A DNA stretch of 64,000 nucleotides from Spirosoma endophyticum. GTDB taxonomy: Bacteria; Bacteroidota; Bacteroidia; Cytophagales; Spirosomataceae. The translations under genes were made by a program, and so were the position numbers. The notes beneath the pieces are model-generated. The model did not search any database, was not told where the DNA came from, and worked only from the letters and a program-made list of their open reading frames with translations. Location of the stretch: contig NZ_FOLQ01000001.1 in the NCBI RefSeq assembly GCF_900112365.1, positions 434,001 through 498,000 of the forward strand, written 5' to 3'. This document shows positions 45,095 through 53,799 of the stretch, one piece after another. The first letter of the stretch is position 1. Each line of letters begins with the position of its first letter.

Positions 45095-46470
45095 ACACCA
45101 AAACCCTCGATCATCCCGAGTTGGCCGAACGCTTCAACCGCGACGAAGAACGCGTAGACTGGCATGATCAGACGCTATGGTGGATTCGCCAGAAACGGGA
45201 TAAAGCGGCTCATACCTTACCCGAATGGGAAGCGTTGCGCGAAGCCGCTTCACGGATTAAGCTCAACGTACTGGATAATTTAGACGAGTACCTGGTTCAG
45301 TTTGAAGCTAATGCACTGAGCAACGGAATCATTGTGCACTGGGCCGCCGATGCGGCCGAGCATAACCAGATCGTTCATAAGATTCTGATTGACAATCAGG
45401 TAAGTCAGATGGTGAAGAGCAAATCCATGCTCACCGAAGAATGTCACCTGAACGAATACCTGGGCCATCACGGCATCGACGTCGTGGATACCGATCTGGG
45501 GGAACGTATCGTTCAACTGGCCGGTGAACCACCCAGCCACATTGTGTTGCCCTGTATTCACAAGAAGAAAGAAGAAATCGGTGAAATATTCCATCAGCAT
45601 ATGGGTACACCTGCGGGCTTATCTGACCCGCAAATGCTGGCGGGACTGGCCCGTACCGACCTGCGCGAGCGTTTTCTGACCCGTCGGGTGGCGTTAACGG
45701 GCGTGAACTTCGCCATCGCCGAAACGGGTGAATTTGTCGTCTGCACCAACGAAGGAAACGCTGATATGGGCGCTCACCTGGCCGATGTACACATTGCCAG
45801 CATGGGTATTGAAAAAATTATTCCCCAGCGCAAACATCTTGGCGTTTTTCTACGCTTACTGACCCGCTCGGCAACGGGTCAACCCATTACAGCCTATTCG
45901 AGCCATTTCAAGCGACCACGCGCGGGCCAGACGATGCACCTGATTCTGGTGGACAATGGTCGGTCGGTACATCTTGGTCGGGAGGATTTCCGCAACTCAC
46001 TTAAATGCATTCGGTGTGGTGCCTGCATGAACACCTGCCCGGTTTACCGACGTAGCGGTGGGCATAGTTACCACAGCGCCATCAGCGGGCCCATTGGCGC
46101 GATTCTGGCGCCAAACCTCGACATGAAAAAACATGCTGACCTCCCCTTTGCCTCCACGCTTTGCGGGTCATGCAGTAATGTTTGTCCGGTAAAAATCGAC
46201 ATTCACCAGCAGTTGTATAAATGGCGGCAGGTCATCACGCAGGAAGGTGAGGCAAGTGCCGCAAAATCGGCGAGTATGCAGGTAATGAGTACTGTACTGT
46301 CTAATCACTGGATTTATAAATTCGGCGGCAGTATCGGTCGGAAATTTATGCAATGGTTTCCAGGCTTAGTGAGTAACAAGTTGAATCCGTGGTATAAACA
46401 CCGCGAGATGCCGACTCCTCCCGAGCAATCGTTTCAGGAATGGTACGCTCAAAACCGAAAGAACCCATGA
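45091..46470 (+). CDS. lutB: L-lactate utilisation protein B (Fe-S protein)
   Basis: A 459-residue iron-sulfur subunit of the LutABC complex. The first ferredoxin-type cluster is Cys306-X2-Cys309-X2-Cys312-X3-Cys316-Pro. The second site starts at Cys358 (CGSCSNVCP). The N-terminal two thirds form the LUD-like domain (VVCTNEGNADMGAHLADVHI). It overlaps lutA by 4 bp and lutC by 4 bp. Confidence 0.95.
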   Translation: MNTKTLDHPELAERFNRDEERVDWHDQTLWWIRQKRDKAAHTLPEWEALREAASRIKLNVLDNLDEYLVQFEANALSNGIIVHWAADAAEHNQIVHKILIDNQVSQMVKSKSMLTEECHLNEYLGHHGIDVVDTDLGERIVQLAGEPPSHIVLPCIHKKKEEIGEIFHQHMGTPAGLSDPQMLAGLARTDLRERFLTRRVALTGVNFAIAETGEFVVCTNEGNADMGAHLADVHIASMGIEKIIPQRKHLGVFLRLLTRSATGQPITAYSSHFKRPRAGQTMHLILVDNGRSVHLGREDFRNSLKCIRCGACMNTCPVYRRSGGHSYHSAISGPIGAILAPNLDMKKHADLPFASTLCGSCSNVCPVKIDIHQQLYKWRQVITQEGEASAAKSASMQVMSTVLSNHWIYKFGGSIGRKFMQWFPGLVSNKLNPWYKHREMPTPPEQSFQEWYAQNRKNP

Positions 46471-47075
46471 GCAGTCGCGACAACATATTGGCTGCCATCG
46501 GCAAAACAAAACGAAATGATCGGGAGCCATCTCCCCTGCCCCAAATCCCGACAAGTGACACGTTCAACGACCGCCTTATCGAGCGATTCAGCGAAACGCT
46601 GACCGGCGTTGGCGGGCAGGTCGTGCGTGTAACAGACTGGCTCGATATTATTCAGCACATTGAGCAAACGTATCGGCAGGTGTCCATTTCGCCTGCGCAT
46701 CGCATCGTCACTACGTTACCCGAACTCTCGGCGGTGGCAGAGGTTGGCTGGTCCGGGCTCTCTCCGCACCTGCTGGCCGATGCCGATCTGGCTATTATCG
46801 GTGCCCATTTTGGCGTCGCCGAAAATGGAGCCGTCTGGCTCACCGAATCGCTGTTGGGACACCGTGCGGCTCCTTTCATCTGTCAACATCTGGCTGTTGT
46901 GCTGAATGCCAGCAACATCGTTCCAACCATGCATGACGCCTATGAACGTATCGGTGATGCTGAGTACGGTTTCGGTTTGTTTATGGCGGGACCCTCCAAA
47001 AGCGCCGACATCGAGCAGTCACTAGTCATGGGCGCCCACGGCCCCAAAACGATGACATTGTTTTTGATGGTATAA
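46467..47075 (+). CDS. lutC: L-lactate utilisation protein C (LUD domain)
   Basis: A 202-residue LUD-domain protein, the third LutABC subunit. The ATG at 46467 overlaps the lutB stop as ATGA and so is chosen; an ATG 9 codons upstream (46440) is also in frame. Typical segments are LLADADLAIIGAHFGVAENG and the final GAHGPKTMTLFLMV. A perfect palindrome follows about 70 bp downstream. Confidence 0.93.
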   Translation: MSSRDNILAAIGKTKRNDREPSPLPQIPTSDTFNDRLIERFSETLTGVGGQVVRVTDWLDIIQHIEQTYRQVSISPAHRIVTTLPELSAVAEVGWSGLSPHLLADADLAIIGAHFGVAENGAVWLTESLLGHRAAPFICQHLAVVLNASNIVPTMHDAYERIGDAEYGFGLFMAGPSKSADIEQSLVMGAHGPKTMTLFLMV

Positions 47076-47147
47076 AACAGAAACAACATTACCCCCATTC
47101 GATACAGGCACTCCTTTCACGCTTGGGTGCTTTTGATTCTTAAAAAG

Positions 47148-47195
47148 CTACAGACAGTATTAGGCGGGCAATTGCCCGCCTAATACTGTCTGTAG
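47148..47195. repeat. Perfect 48-bp palindrome after lutC
   Basis: Bases 47148-47171 and 47172-47195 are exact complements with no spacer, so the arm is 24 bp. It lies 72 bp after the lutC stop. It could serve as a terminator, but no T tract follows on the plus strand, and such a long perfect palindrome without loop would be unstable on extrusion. Confidence 0.95.
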
Positions 47196-47215
47196 TGAGA
47201 TTGAAATTCACTTTA

Positions 47216-47425
47216 TTACAAAATTCGTGGAGATTTTCGGTACGATGCCCGCTTCCGGAATCGAGGGTGGCCAAGCTCTTCTAGTGCCTGATCTTTCAGT
47301 TATTTACGGGTAAACGAATTGTCGTTTACAATCTGGTTCGTTCCATCTTTCTGTATATTGAGTAGATCTTCTTCGCCTAAAAATTCAATTTCCCCCAAGT
47401 TTCAGTCAAAGCAATCAAGGACATA
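47216..47425 (-). pseudogene. Possible decayed reading frame on the minus strand
   Basis: One minus-strand frame reads a protein-like sequence broken by TGA (47402-47404) and TAA (47300-47302): LGEIEFLGEEDLLNIQKDG, NDNSFTRK, then LKDQALEELGHPRFRK, closed by TAA at 47216-47218. The composition (acidic stretch, then basic arginine-rich tail) looks more like a coding remnant than noise. No family is recognised, and chance cannot be excluded in 210 bp. Confidence 0.3.
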
Positions 47426-47432
47426 CTAGTTT

Positions 47433-47471
47433 ATGATAGTTGTATATAGCATGCCTATATACAACTATCAT
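47433..47471. repeat. 17-bp inverted repeat in the AT-rich gap
   Basis: Arms 47433-47449 and 47455-47471 match at all 17 positions (ATGATAGTTGTATATAG on the left), with a 5-nt loop. No gene begins or ends at it. Confidence 0.9.
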
Positions 47472-47993
47472 GAAAGTAATATTTAATACTATACAGTGAG
47501 TAAGTACGATTTATTTTAACTAAATAGATATTTATGTTAGGTCTCTAACTAATAGGCAGTTAAAGTCTTACATAAAAAAGTATTAGTTTATATCTACTCT
47601 AAGAAGAATATAAGTATATATGTTTTTATACTATAGCTTTAAATTAACTTCTCTGTAAATAAATTAATTTAAAATTATCTGTTACTTAACTAATATTCTT
47701 TAGTCCTAGAAAAGATTAAAAACATCTAGGCTGGCCAGCTACCGAAACGAGTCTTTGCCTCTTATCGACTCCCTCATAAAGTGATAAGACGCCAATACCT
47801 CGACTTCACCTGTTTTTACTCAAATGTGTCATTGATATATGTTCCACATATTCTCTGTATAGAAATTTTCAACTTACTACGTATGCCAATCAAGCTTACT
47901 CGAAAGCCAGTTTTGTCAACTGGTATCAACTCCCGCTTTGCCAGAAGCAGGACAACACAGTTCAACCCTCTCACTAGTCTATCATCCAAGTGT

Positions 47994-50900
47994 ATGCATT
48001 TATTGTTTACAACAAAAAAAATTAATCATAAACATCTGAATATCAGCAGATTTTATGTTATTTTACTAGCCCTGGCACTAGGAAACACCTCGTTCGCACA
48101 AACCGGTTACATTTACGTACACAAGAAAACGCTGAATGAAGAGTCCAGCCTTGATTTCCCGTTCACACTATCCGGTGGACCCACCACCGTACCCGCCTTT
48201 ACATTAAATGATCAGCCAGCTAATGTAGCTCCTATTGATCTGGGGGCCGATCGGGCGGGGGGATTGTGGGCAGCTGCCGGTAGTAATGGTCTGTATTTTC
48301 GCCCGGCCGGTAGCCCCACCTGGACCCAAAAAGTAGCGGGCAACGTACAACGGGTAGATGGTGGACTAGCTGGTACATGCTATTATATACAAGCTAATTC
48401 AGTTTATTATTTTGATGGTACGAGTTCTACATTAATTGGCAAACCAGGCGGGGTAGACGTGACTGATGTTGCCAGCAATGGTCCAAATACGATCGTCTCG
48501 GATGCAAATGGATTGTTGTATCAGGTCAATTCAGGCGCTTTTGTACCGGTAGCTTTACCCACAGGCGTTCAGGCAACGTACGTTGATGTAGATGTAGCAG
48601 GGAATGTTTACCTCCGGGAAAAATCGACGAGCCTGAATGCAAATCAGGTTTCCAAACTGACGCCTTCCGGTGCATTTACTCCCTACGCTACCGGTGGTTT
48701 AGCAAGCACGGGCGACCTGGCCGTATCGGATGACGGGAGTATACTCCTTCAGGAATCTACTTTTGCCGGCTTTTTTACTGCTTATCGGTACACCGGCAGC
48801 ACGTGGGTACTGGAACCCGAATCCAGAGGGATGAACGCGCTGACTGGGGGACCCGCCGGGCAGATGTGGGGCGGTTTTTCCCTTAGTGGCAAACCGAATA
48901 CCATTCTTACCCGTACCTACACGGGCACGGGACCAAGTAGTGCAGCCTCGGCTTTTTGGATCGATGACGAACGAGTACGCACGAGCCATAATGACAACTC
49001 CTTGATGATTCCGGTGGCACCGGGCACTTATTCATTGGCCGAATCCATTCCATCGGGTTGGGATGTGACGAATATAACGATCTACGATCCTTCTAACAAC
49101 TCGACATCCAATGTGACCGACGGTACGGCCAGTATCAAAGTGTCAGCGGACGAAGTTGTCCACGTCGTCATGGAAAATACGCTCTTTCAGATCACGACAG
49201 TGGCCTCAAACTGTGGGAATACCTTTACCGAGACATTCGGCACGGGGGCAGTGGGTACCGTTGGCGCACCGCTTACGGGTCTTACCTCCTATCACCGCGC
49301 TACGTCCGTTCGACAGGTTCAGGACGGCGAATATTCGATCATCAGCCGATCGCAGGATGCCAGCTACGGGTCCATGTTTGACCATACCAGTGGAGATGGT
49401 ACCGGACGACTGCTCCTGGTCAATGCATCGTACGCCAAAGATATTTTTTATATCCGACAGTTCACCGGCATGGTCATCGGGGCCAGCTATGACCTCAGCC
49501 TTTGGGCCGGTAGTGTGAGTGGCGGACTTAACCCTAATATCAATATGGAGGTGTATAATTCGGCAGATAACTCCCTGTTAGCCTCAACCGCTACGGGAGA
49601 TATCACGACGGACAATACCTGGTTCAACTTTCACTTGCCCTTTACGCCCACCACGCCCGACATTTACATTGTTCTACGCAATAATAATATTGGGGGCGAT
49701 GGCAATGACCTGGTAATTGATGATATTTCGTTTGGCCTGACCTGCGACCACGGTGATGCGCCCGCCAGTTATGGCACAACCAATGCGAATCTTGGCGTAG
49801 GTCATATCATTACACCCTCCCTCACCATTGGCGCTACCGTTGATCAGGAACCCGATGGTATTCCAGGCTCTACGGCACTGGGCGATGATCAGAATGGCAG
49901 CGATGACGAAGATGGGGTGGCTTCCTTTCCAGCCATTAATGTCAACACGACTAGTTACGACCTGACCGTAACGGTAAATAATACGATCGGGACAGAGGCC
50001 ACCCTATCGGGCTGGATCGACTTCAACCGTAACGGTACATTTGACGCGGGCGAACGGGCTCAGGCTATTGTGGCCAGCAACGCGACGAGTGTAACCCTAC
50101 ATTGGACAGGACTCAGCGGGCTTTCGGCAGGTCTCACGTATGCCCGCCTGCGCCTGGCTACGTTAGCTTCCGATGTTGCCTTACCGACCGGCGCGGCCGA
50201 CAATGGGGAAGTCGAAGATTACAGCCTGGCTATCAGTCTGAACATTAGTGGTATGGTTTATAATGATGCGAATGGCCTGACCGATAATACGGTGTCTGGT
50301 ACGGGAACCAATGCGGGTGGCCTCAATGCCATATTATATGATAACACAACGGGTCAGGTAGCCGCCATAGTACCCGTTGCCGCCGATGGTACGTATAGCT
50401 TTACGGCCACGGCCAGCGATAACTACAGCGTCTACGTCACGACCAATACCGCGACCGTAGGATCAACAACGGTTCCGACAGTTGCCTTGCCAACTGGCTG
50501 GGTAAGCACAGGAGAGCACCTGGGCACGGGTACCGGCAATGATGGCACTGTGAATGGGATACTGCCTTTGGGCGTCGTGAACACGACGCTGACCAATGCC
50601 GATTTTGGTATCGAACAACTGCCAACCGCTGGTAAAGGGGCCAATACGGTAAGCAACGCCGGGGGGATGAGTCCAGTAGTCGCGCCCGCCAATACGTTCA
50701 CGAATACTACGCTCTCCAGCGATGTAACGCCGGGCATGGTGACCAGCATTCGCATCTCGGCGTTCCCCAGTAATACCACGAGTTTGACTATTAATGGCAC
50801 GGTGTATACGGCTTCTTCGCCCGAGTTTTCGGGGGCTACTCCAACTGGCGTAGTGATTCCGACCGACGGTAGTGGCAATCCGACGGTAGCGATTGCGGTA

Positions 50901-51542
50901 GACCCGACAGTCGATGCGAATCCGGTCATTATTCCATACAAGGCCATTGACAATGCTGGCAAGGAATCAACCAATATCGGTACCGCTACGTTGAATTTTA
51001 TACCCCCTGCTATGCCGGTTCATCTGGTCAGTTTCCAGGGCAAGTGGGTTGAAGGTTCGGGCAATGAGCTAAGTTGGGTTACTTCCTGGGAGAAAAATAA
51101 TGACCACTTCGACTTGCAAAGCAGCTCGACCGCCAAGTCGTTTGAATCGATTGGCCGGATTACCGGAAAAGGCACGACCAACGCCCTTCAGACTTACACG
51201 TTTGTCGATGCACAACCACTGGCAGAACTGACCTACTACCGCCTGAAGCAAGTTGATCTGGATGGTAGCATTAGCTACTCACCCATTATCGGTGTTCGCC
51301 GGGGTGCAGTCGAGAATTCCCTGGTCGCTTATCCAAATCCAACATCAGACAAGCTTCGTCTAACACTCCCTAACCAGGTTATTACGGAAATGAACCTGTA
51401 TACCCTGACCGGTGAGCAGGTGCTGCATCAGGTAGGTAGTACGCCCTTGGTAGATGTGCAGCGCTTACCAACGGGAATGTATGTGATCGAAGTAAAAACA
51501 GAGGTGGGAACGGTGTATCGTCAACGTTTTATCAAAAATTAA
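47994..51542 (+). CDS. Large secreted protein with propeller-like, GEVED and type IX sorting domains
   Basis: 1182 residues from the ATG at 47994, where MHLLFTTKKINHKH leads into a Sec signal peptide ending GNTSFAQ; an ATG 71 codons upstream would precede it by a long unrelated leader. An N-terminal region (about residues 40-360) repeats short strands like a beta-propeller (GADRAGGLWAAAGSNGLYF). A second beta domain holds a jelly-roll pattern (about 410-590). A GEVED module ends with GEVEDY at 738-743. An SdrD_B-like module (ISGMVYNDANGLTDNT) and two small beta domains follow. The last ~75 residues (YPNPTSDKLRLTL, LPTGMYVIEV) are a type IX secretion type A sorting domain. It is exported to the cell surface or secreted. 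Function: probably adhesion, not proven. Confidence 0.87.
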   Translation: MHLLFTTKKINHKHLNISRFYVILLALALGNTSFAQTGYIYVHKKTLNEESSLDFPFTLSGGPTTVPAFTLNDQPANVAPIDLGADRAGGLWAAAGSNGLYFRPAGSPTWTQKVAGNVQRVDGGLAGTCYYIQANSVYYFDGTSSTLIGKPGGVDVTDVASNGPNTIVSDANGLLYQVNSGAFVPVALPTGVQATYVDVDVAGNVYLREKSTSLNANQVSKLTPSGAFTPYATGGLASTGDLAVSDDGSILLQESTFAGFFTAYRYTGSTWVLEPESRGMNALTGGPAGQMWGGFSLSGKPNTILTRTYTGTGPSSAASAFWIDDERVRTSHNDNSLMIPVAPGTYSLAESIPSGWDVTNITIYDPSNNSTSNVTDGTASIKVSADEVVHVVMENTLFQITTVASNCGNTFTETFGTGAVGTVGAPLTGLTSYHRATSVRQVQDGEYSIISRSQDASYGSMFDHTSGDGTGRLLLVNASYAKDIFYIRQFTGMVIGASYDLSLWAGSVSGGLNPNINMEVYNSADNSLLASTATGDITTDNTWFNFHLPFTPTTPDIYIVLRNNNIGGDGNDLVIDDISFGLTCDHGDAPASYGTTNANLGVGHIITPSLTIGATVDQEPDGIPGSTALGDDQNGSDDEDGVASFPAINVNTTSYDLTVTVNNTIGTEATLSGWIDFNRNGTFDAGERAQAIVASNATSVTLHWTGLSGLSAGLTYARLRLATLASDVALPTGAADNGEVEDYSLAISLNISGMVYNDANGLTDNTVSGTGTNAGGLNAILYDNTTGQVAAIVPVAADGTYSFTATASDNYSVYVTTNTATVGSTTVPTVALPTGWVSTGEHLGTGTGNDGTVNGILPLGVVNTTLTNADFGIEQLPTAGKGANTVSNAGGMSPVVAPANTFTNTTLSSDVTPGMVTSIRISAFPSNTTSLTINGTVYTASSPEFSGATPTGVVIPTDGSGNPTVAIAVDPTVDANPVIIPYKAIDNAGKESTNIGTATLNFIPPAMPVHLVSFQGKWVEGSGNELSWVTSWEKNNDHFDLQSSSTAKSFESIGRITGKGTTNALQTYTFVDAQPLAELTYYRLKQVDLDGSISYSPIIGVRRGAVENSLVAYPNPTSDKLRLTLPNQVITEMNLYTLTGEQVLHQVGSTPLVDVQRLPTGMYVIEVKTEVGTVYRQRFIKN

Positions 51543-51585
51543 CCGACTACAATCGGATTTAAACAAACCGATTGTACAAACGGTA

Positions 51586-51627
51586 CATCGACATCGTAAA
51601 CAATTATTTCTGTTTACGATGTCGATG
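51586..51627. repeat. Perfect 17-bp inverted repeat downstream of the T9SS gene
   Basis: Arms 51586-51602 and 51611-51627 match at all positions around an 8-nt loop (ATTATTTC). It lies 44 bp after the stop codon, with no T tract. Confidence 0.9.
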
Positions 51628-51673
51628 AGATTCAATAAAAGTGTGTGAAGTAGATTTGTTTATGGGATTTTTT

Positions 51674-51706
51674 AAAAGCTACTGGTTTTACTAGTAGCTT
51701 TTTTTG
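51674..51706 (+). terminator. Intrinsic terminator downstream of the T9SS gene
   Basis: AAAAGCTACT (51674-51683) pairs with AGTAGCTTTT (51693-51702), followed by more Ts. A classic U-tract terminator. Confidence 0.85.
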
Positions 51707-51882
51707 ATTTTACCGAAGTTGAAAAGAAGAGCCTTTAGGAATACAGTTAAGCTCGAAAACTATACCCATATTCTGGCAAAAATGGTGATCTTGCAACAGT
51801 AGTGCCAACGGTATCGGTCACTATCTTTAGAAAGGGTTTACAGTAGTGGGACAAAAGCAAAATTGACCTAATAAAAACACGC

Positions 51883-52461
51883 ATGAACCAATCAGTAGAG
51901 GTTATAAATCAGCTTATTCGCAGCCGCCGAAGCATTTTTCCACCCGATTATATCGAAAAAGAAATTCCCCGCGAGGTTATTGAAGCGATACTTGAGAATG
52001 CCAACTTCGCTCCTACCCATCGCCTGACGCAACCCTGGCGGTTTACTATTTTCCGGGGTGCAGGCCTGGCAAAACTCGCCGATTTTTTAGGCGAAACGTA
52101 TCGTTCGCAAACCCCCGCGGAGAGTTTCACAACGACTAAATTTGAAGGACTACGTAGCAAAGTACTGAAATCCTCCTGCGTGCTGGCCATCAATATGGAA
52201 CTACACCCCGAAAAAATACCGGAATGGGAAGAACTGGCGGCAGTAGCTTGTGCGGTTGAAAATATGTGGCTGACCGCTACGGCTTTAGACGTTGGGGCCT
52301 ATTGGAGCACACCGGGAAACTTACCCGCCTTGAGTGATTTTTTGGGATTAGGTGAACATCAAAAATGCGTCGGTCTGTTCTATATGGGCTACCATACTGC
52401 GAAAGAAAAACCCGCCATCCGCAAACCCATCGAAGAAAAATTAACATGGGTTGAGGCCTAA
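51883..52461 (+). CDS. Nitroreductase-family FMN oxidoreductase
   Basis: A 192-residue flavoprotein. The start LIRSRRSIFPPDYI is the FMN phosphate-binding RSRRS pattern, and NFAPTHRLTQPWRFTIF the second FMN site. The C-terminal WSTPGNLPALSDFLGLGEHQKCVGLFYMGY is standard. The substrate is unknown; it is convergent with the cobalamin locus, whose members include BluB-like enzymes elsewhere in nature, but this protein does not show BluB features. Confidence 0.9.
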   Translation: MNQSVEVINQLIRSRRSIFPPDYIEKEIPREVIEAILENANFAPTHRLTQPWRFTIFRGAGLAKLADFLGETYRSQTPAESFTTTKFEGLRSKVLKSSCVLAINMELHPEKIPEWEELAAVACAVENMWLTATALDVGAYWSTPGNLPALSDFLGLGEHQKCVGLFYMGYHTAKEKPAIRKPIEEKLTWVEA

Positions 52462-52467
52462 AACGAT

Positions 52468-52502
52468 GACCTCAATGAGGTCTCCAAGACCTTATTGAGG
52501 TC
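52468..52502. terminator. Hairpin between nitroreductase and cobC
   Basis: Arms 52468-52483 and 52487-52502 are 16 nt and match at 15 positions (mismatch G-T), with a 3-nt loop. It lies between two convergent genes and includes part of the cobC stop codon. No T tract follows. Confidence 0.7.
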
Positions 52503-53022
52503 AATTCCTTATTACCACTACGTCCCCATAGGCTACCTTAATCTCAAACGCCGACGCGAGCGGCATTTGTTTTTCTTCCGCCAGTAAAAGCCGAATGACA
52601 CCTCCGTGTGTGACAACCGCTACGCGCTGATGGCTTGTTTTTAGCAAATCCTGCCAGAAATGAATCACCCGTTCGTGCATCTGCGCCATGCTTTCGCCAC
52701 CGGGTGTGGATACATTCACAAAATCATCCATCCAGGCTTGTGAGTCCCTCTGGTCGATAGTATCCCAGGTTTTGCCTTCCCAATTACCGAAGTCTAATTC
52801 ACGCAGGCGGTCATCAATGATAAAAACAGAAGCGAGTCGCTCAGCTAATCGTGTGCAACGTAGTGACGGACTCGAATAAACAGCCTCGAAAGTGAGCGGG
52901 AGTTTTTGTTTTACGGTTTCCAATTCGTCCAGAAAGCTATCGGTCAAATCAACGTCCAGGTGGCCATAAATCAATCCCGGTGTGATGGCTGGGGTTGTGT
53001 GCCGGATCAGATAGACTTCCAC
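52501..53022 (-). CDS. cobC: Alpha-ribazole phosphatase (histidine phosphatase family)
   Basis: A 173-residue phosphatase that removes the phosphate from alpha-ribazole-5'-phosphate in cobalamin assembly. The phosphoglycerate-mutase-like start LIRHTTP carries the catalytic His; the second His is in VVTHGGVIRL. The order cobU-cobT-cobS-cobC is the usual nucleotide-loop gene set. It overlaps cobS by 16 bp. Confidence 0.88.
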   Translation of the reverse strand: MEVYLIRHTTPAITPGLIYGHLDVDLTDSFLDELETVKQKLPLTFEAVYSSPSLRCTRLAERLASVFIIDDRLRELDFGNWEGKTWDTIDQRDSQAWMDDFVNVSTPGGESMAQMHERVIHFWQDLLKTSHQRVAVVTHGGVIRLLLAEEKQMPLASAFEIKVAYGDVVVIRN

Positions 53023-53798
53023 AGAATGGCGACGAAAAGGTAAAAACCGACTTCACAGACTTGTTGTGTAGCCCCCATACAGTCGCCGGTATAGCCGCCA
53101 ATCCACTTCGTAAAATACCAGCCCAAATAGACTTTCAGGCCATACATTGGCAAGACAACGACCGAAAGGATGGGTGTTTTAAGGACGAATGCCAAACCCA
53201 AAAGTGGGATAATCGCAATAAAACCCGCAATCAGCAACGTAGTGATGTTACCCGCCTGTGCAACCGGCTTGGCTTTACTATCCGCCGAATCGCGGGCGTA
53301 GGTATGTGTAAAAATGAACGTAGCGGCCATAAACCGGCTTAAAGAATGGCCGCTTATCAGGAACAAAAAGAGCACCAGTGGCTGATTCAACAGGTACGGA
53401 GCAACGTTCATTAACAGGCAGAATTTCAGACCTAACAGCAACAAAAGTCCCACCATACCGTAGGTACCGATGCGGCTGTCCTTCATGATTTCCAGGATTT
53501 TTTCTTTCGTCCAGCCACCCCCGAAACCGTCGCATACATCGGCAAAACCGTCCTCGTGGAAAGAGCCGGTAAGTAAAACAGATGCAATCATGGAAAGTAG
53601 CAATCCAGTTGGCGCATCAACCAGATACGTACCAATCAGCCACATTGCTCCGGCCAGTAATCCGACCAACCAACCAATCAGAGGGAAATAGCGCGTCGCC
53701 TGATTCAGCGCTGTTTCCGAATAGCCGACCCATTGCGGAACGGGCAGCCGCGTATAAAACTGGAGAGCCGTGAAAAATAACCGGAGTTCGTGTTTCAT
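53007..53798 (-). CDS. cobS: Adenosylcobinamide-GDP ribazoletransferase (cobalamin synthase)
   Basis: A 263-residue integral membrane enzyme that joins adenosylcobinamide-GDP and alpha-ribazole. Typical sequences are FFTALQFYTRLPVP at the start, GSFHEDGFADVCDGFGGGW (acidic metal-binding motif), and GHSLSRFMAATF. Several membrane segments follow. It sits between cobT and cobC, one base from the cobT stop and overlapping cobC. Confidence 0.96.
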   Translation of the reverse strand: MKHELRLFFTALQFYTRLPVPQWVGYSETALNQATRYFPLIGWLVGLLAGAMWLIGTYLVDAPTGLLLSMIASVLLTGSFHEDGFADVCDGFGGGWTKEKILEIMKDSRIGTYGMVGLLLLLGLKFCLLMNVAPYLLNQPLVLFLFLISGHSLSRFMAATFIFTHTYARDSADSKAKPVAQAGNITTLLIAGFIAIIPLLGLAFVLKTPILSVVVLPMYGLKVYLGWYFTKWIGGYTGDCMGATQQVCEVGFYLFVAILWKSI

Positions 53799-53799
53799 G

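Larger units (their letters stand above)
47076..47993. other. Gene-poor, AT-rich intergenic region
   Basis: About 920 bp between lutC and the T9SS protein gene. It holds a 48-bp palindrome, a decayed minus-strand frame and a second dyad (listed separately). Bases 47461-47700 are about 20% G+C by count, far below the surroundings. From 47781 the frame upstream of the T9SS ATG is open, but codes for nothing recognisable. No RNA gene is recognised. Confidence 0.7.
51543..51882. other. Intergenic region between T9SS gene and nitroreductase gene
   Basis: 340 bp. It holds three stem-loops: arms 51549-51556/51568-51575 (8 bp), 51586-51602/51611-51627 (17 bp, perfect) and the terminator at 51674-51706. 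No gene and no promoter of the TAnnTTTG type is seen. Confidence 0.75.

Noticed and set aside
47781-47993. 71-codon upstream extension of the T9SS protein
   Set aside because: The signal peptide begins only after 47994; the extension shows no leader features.
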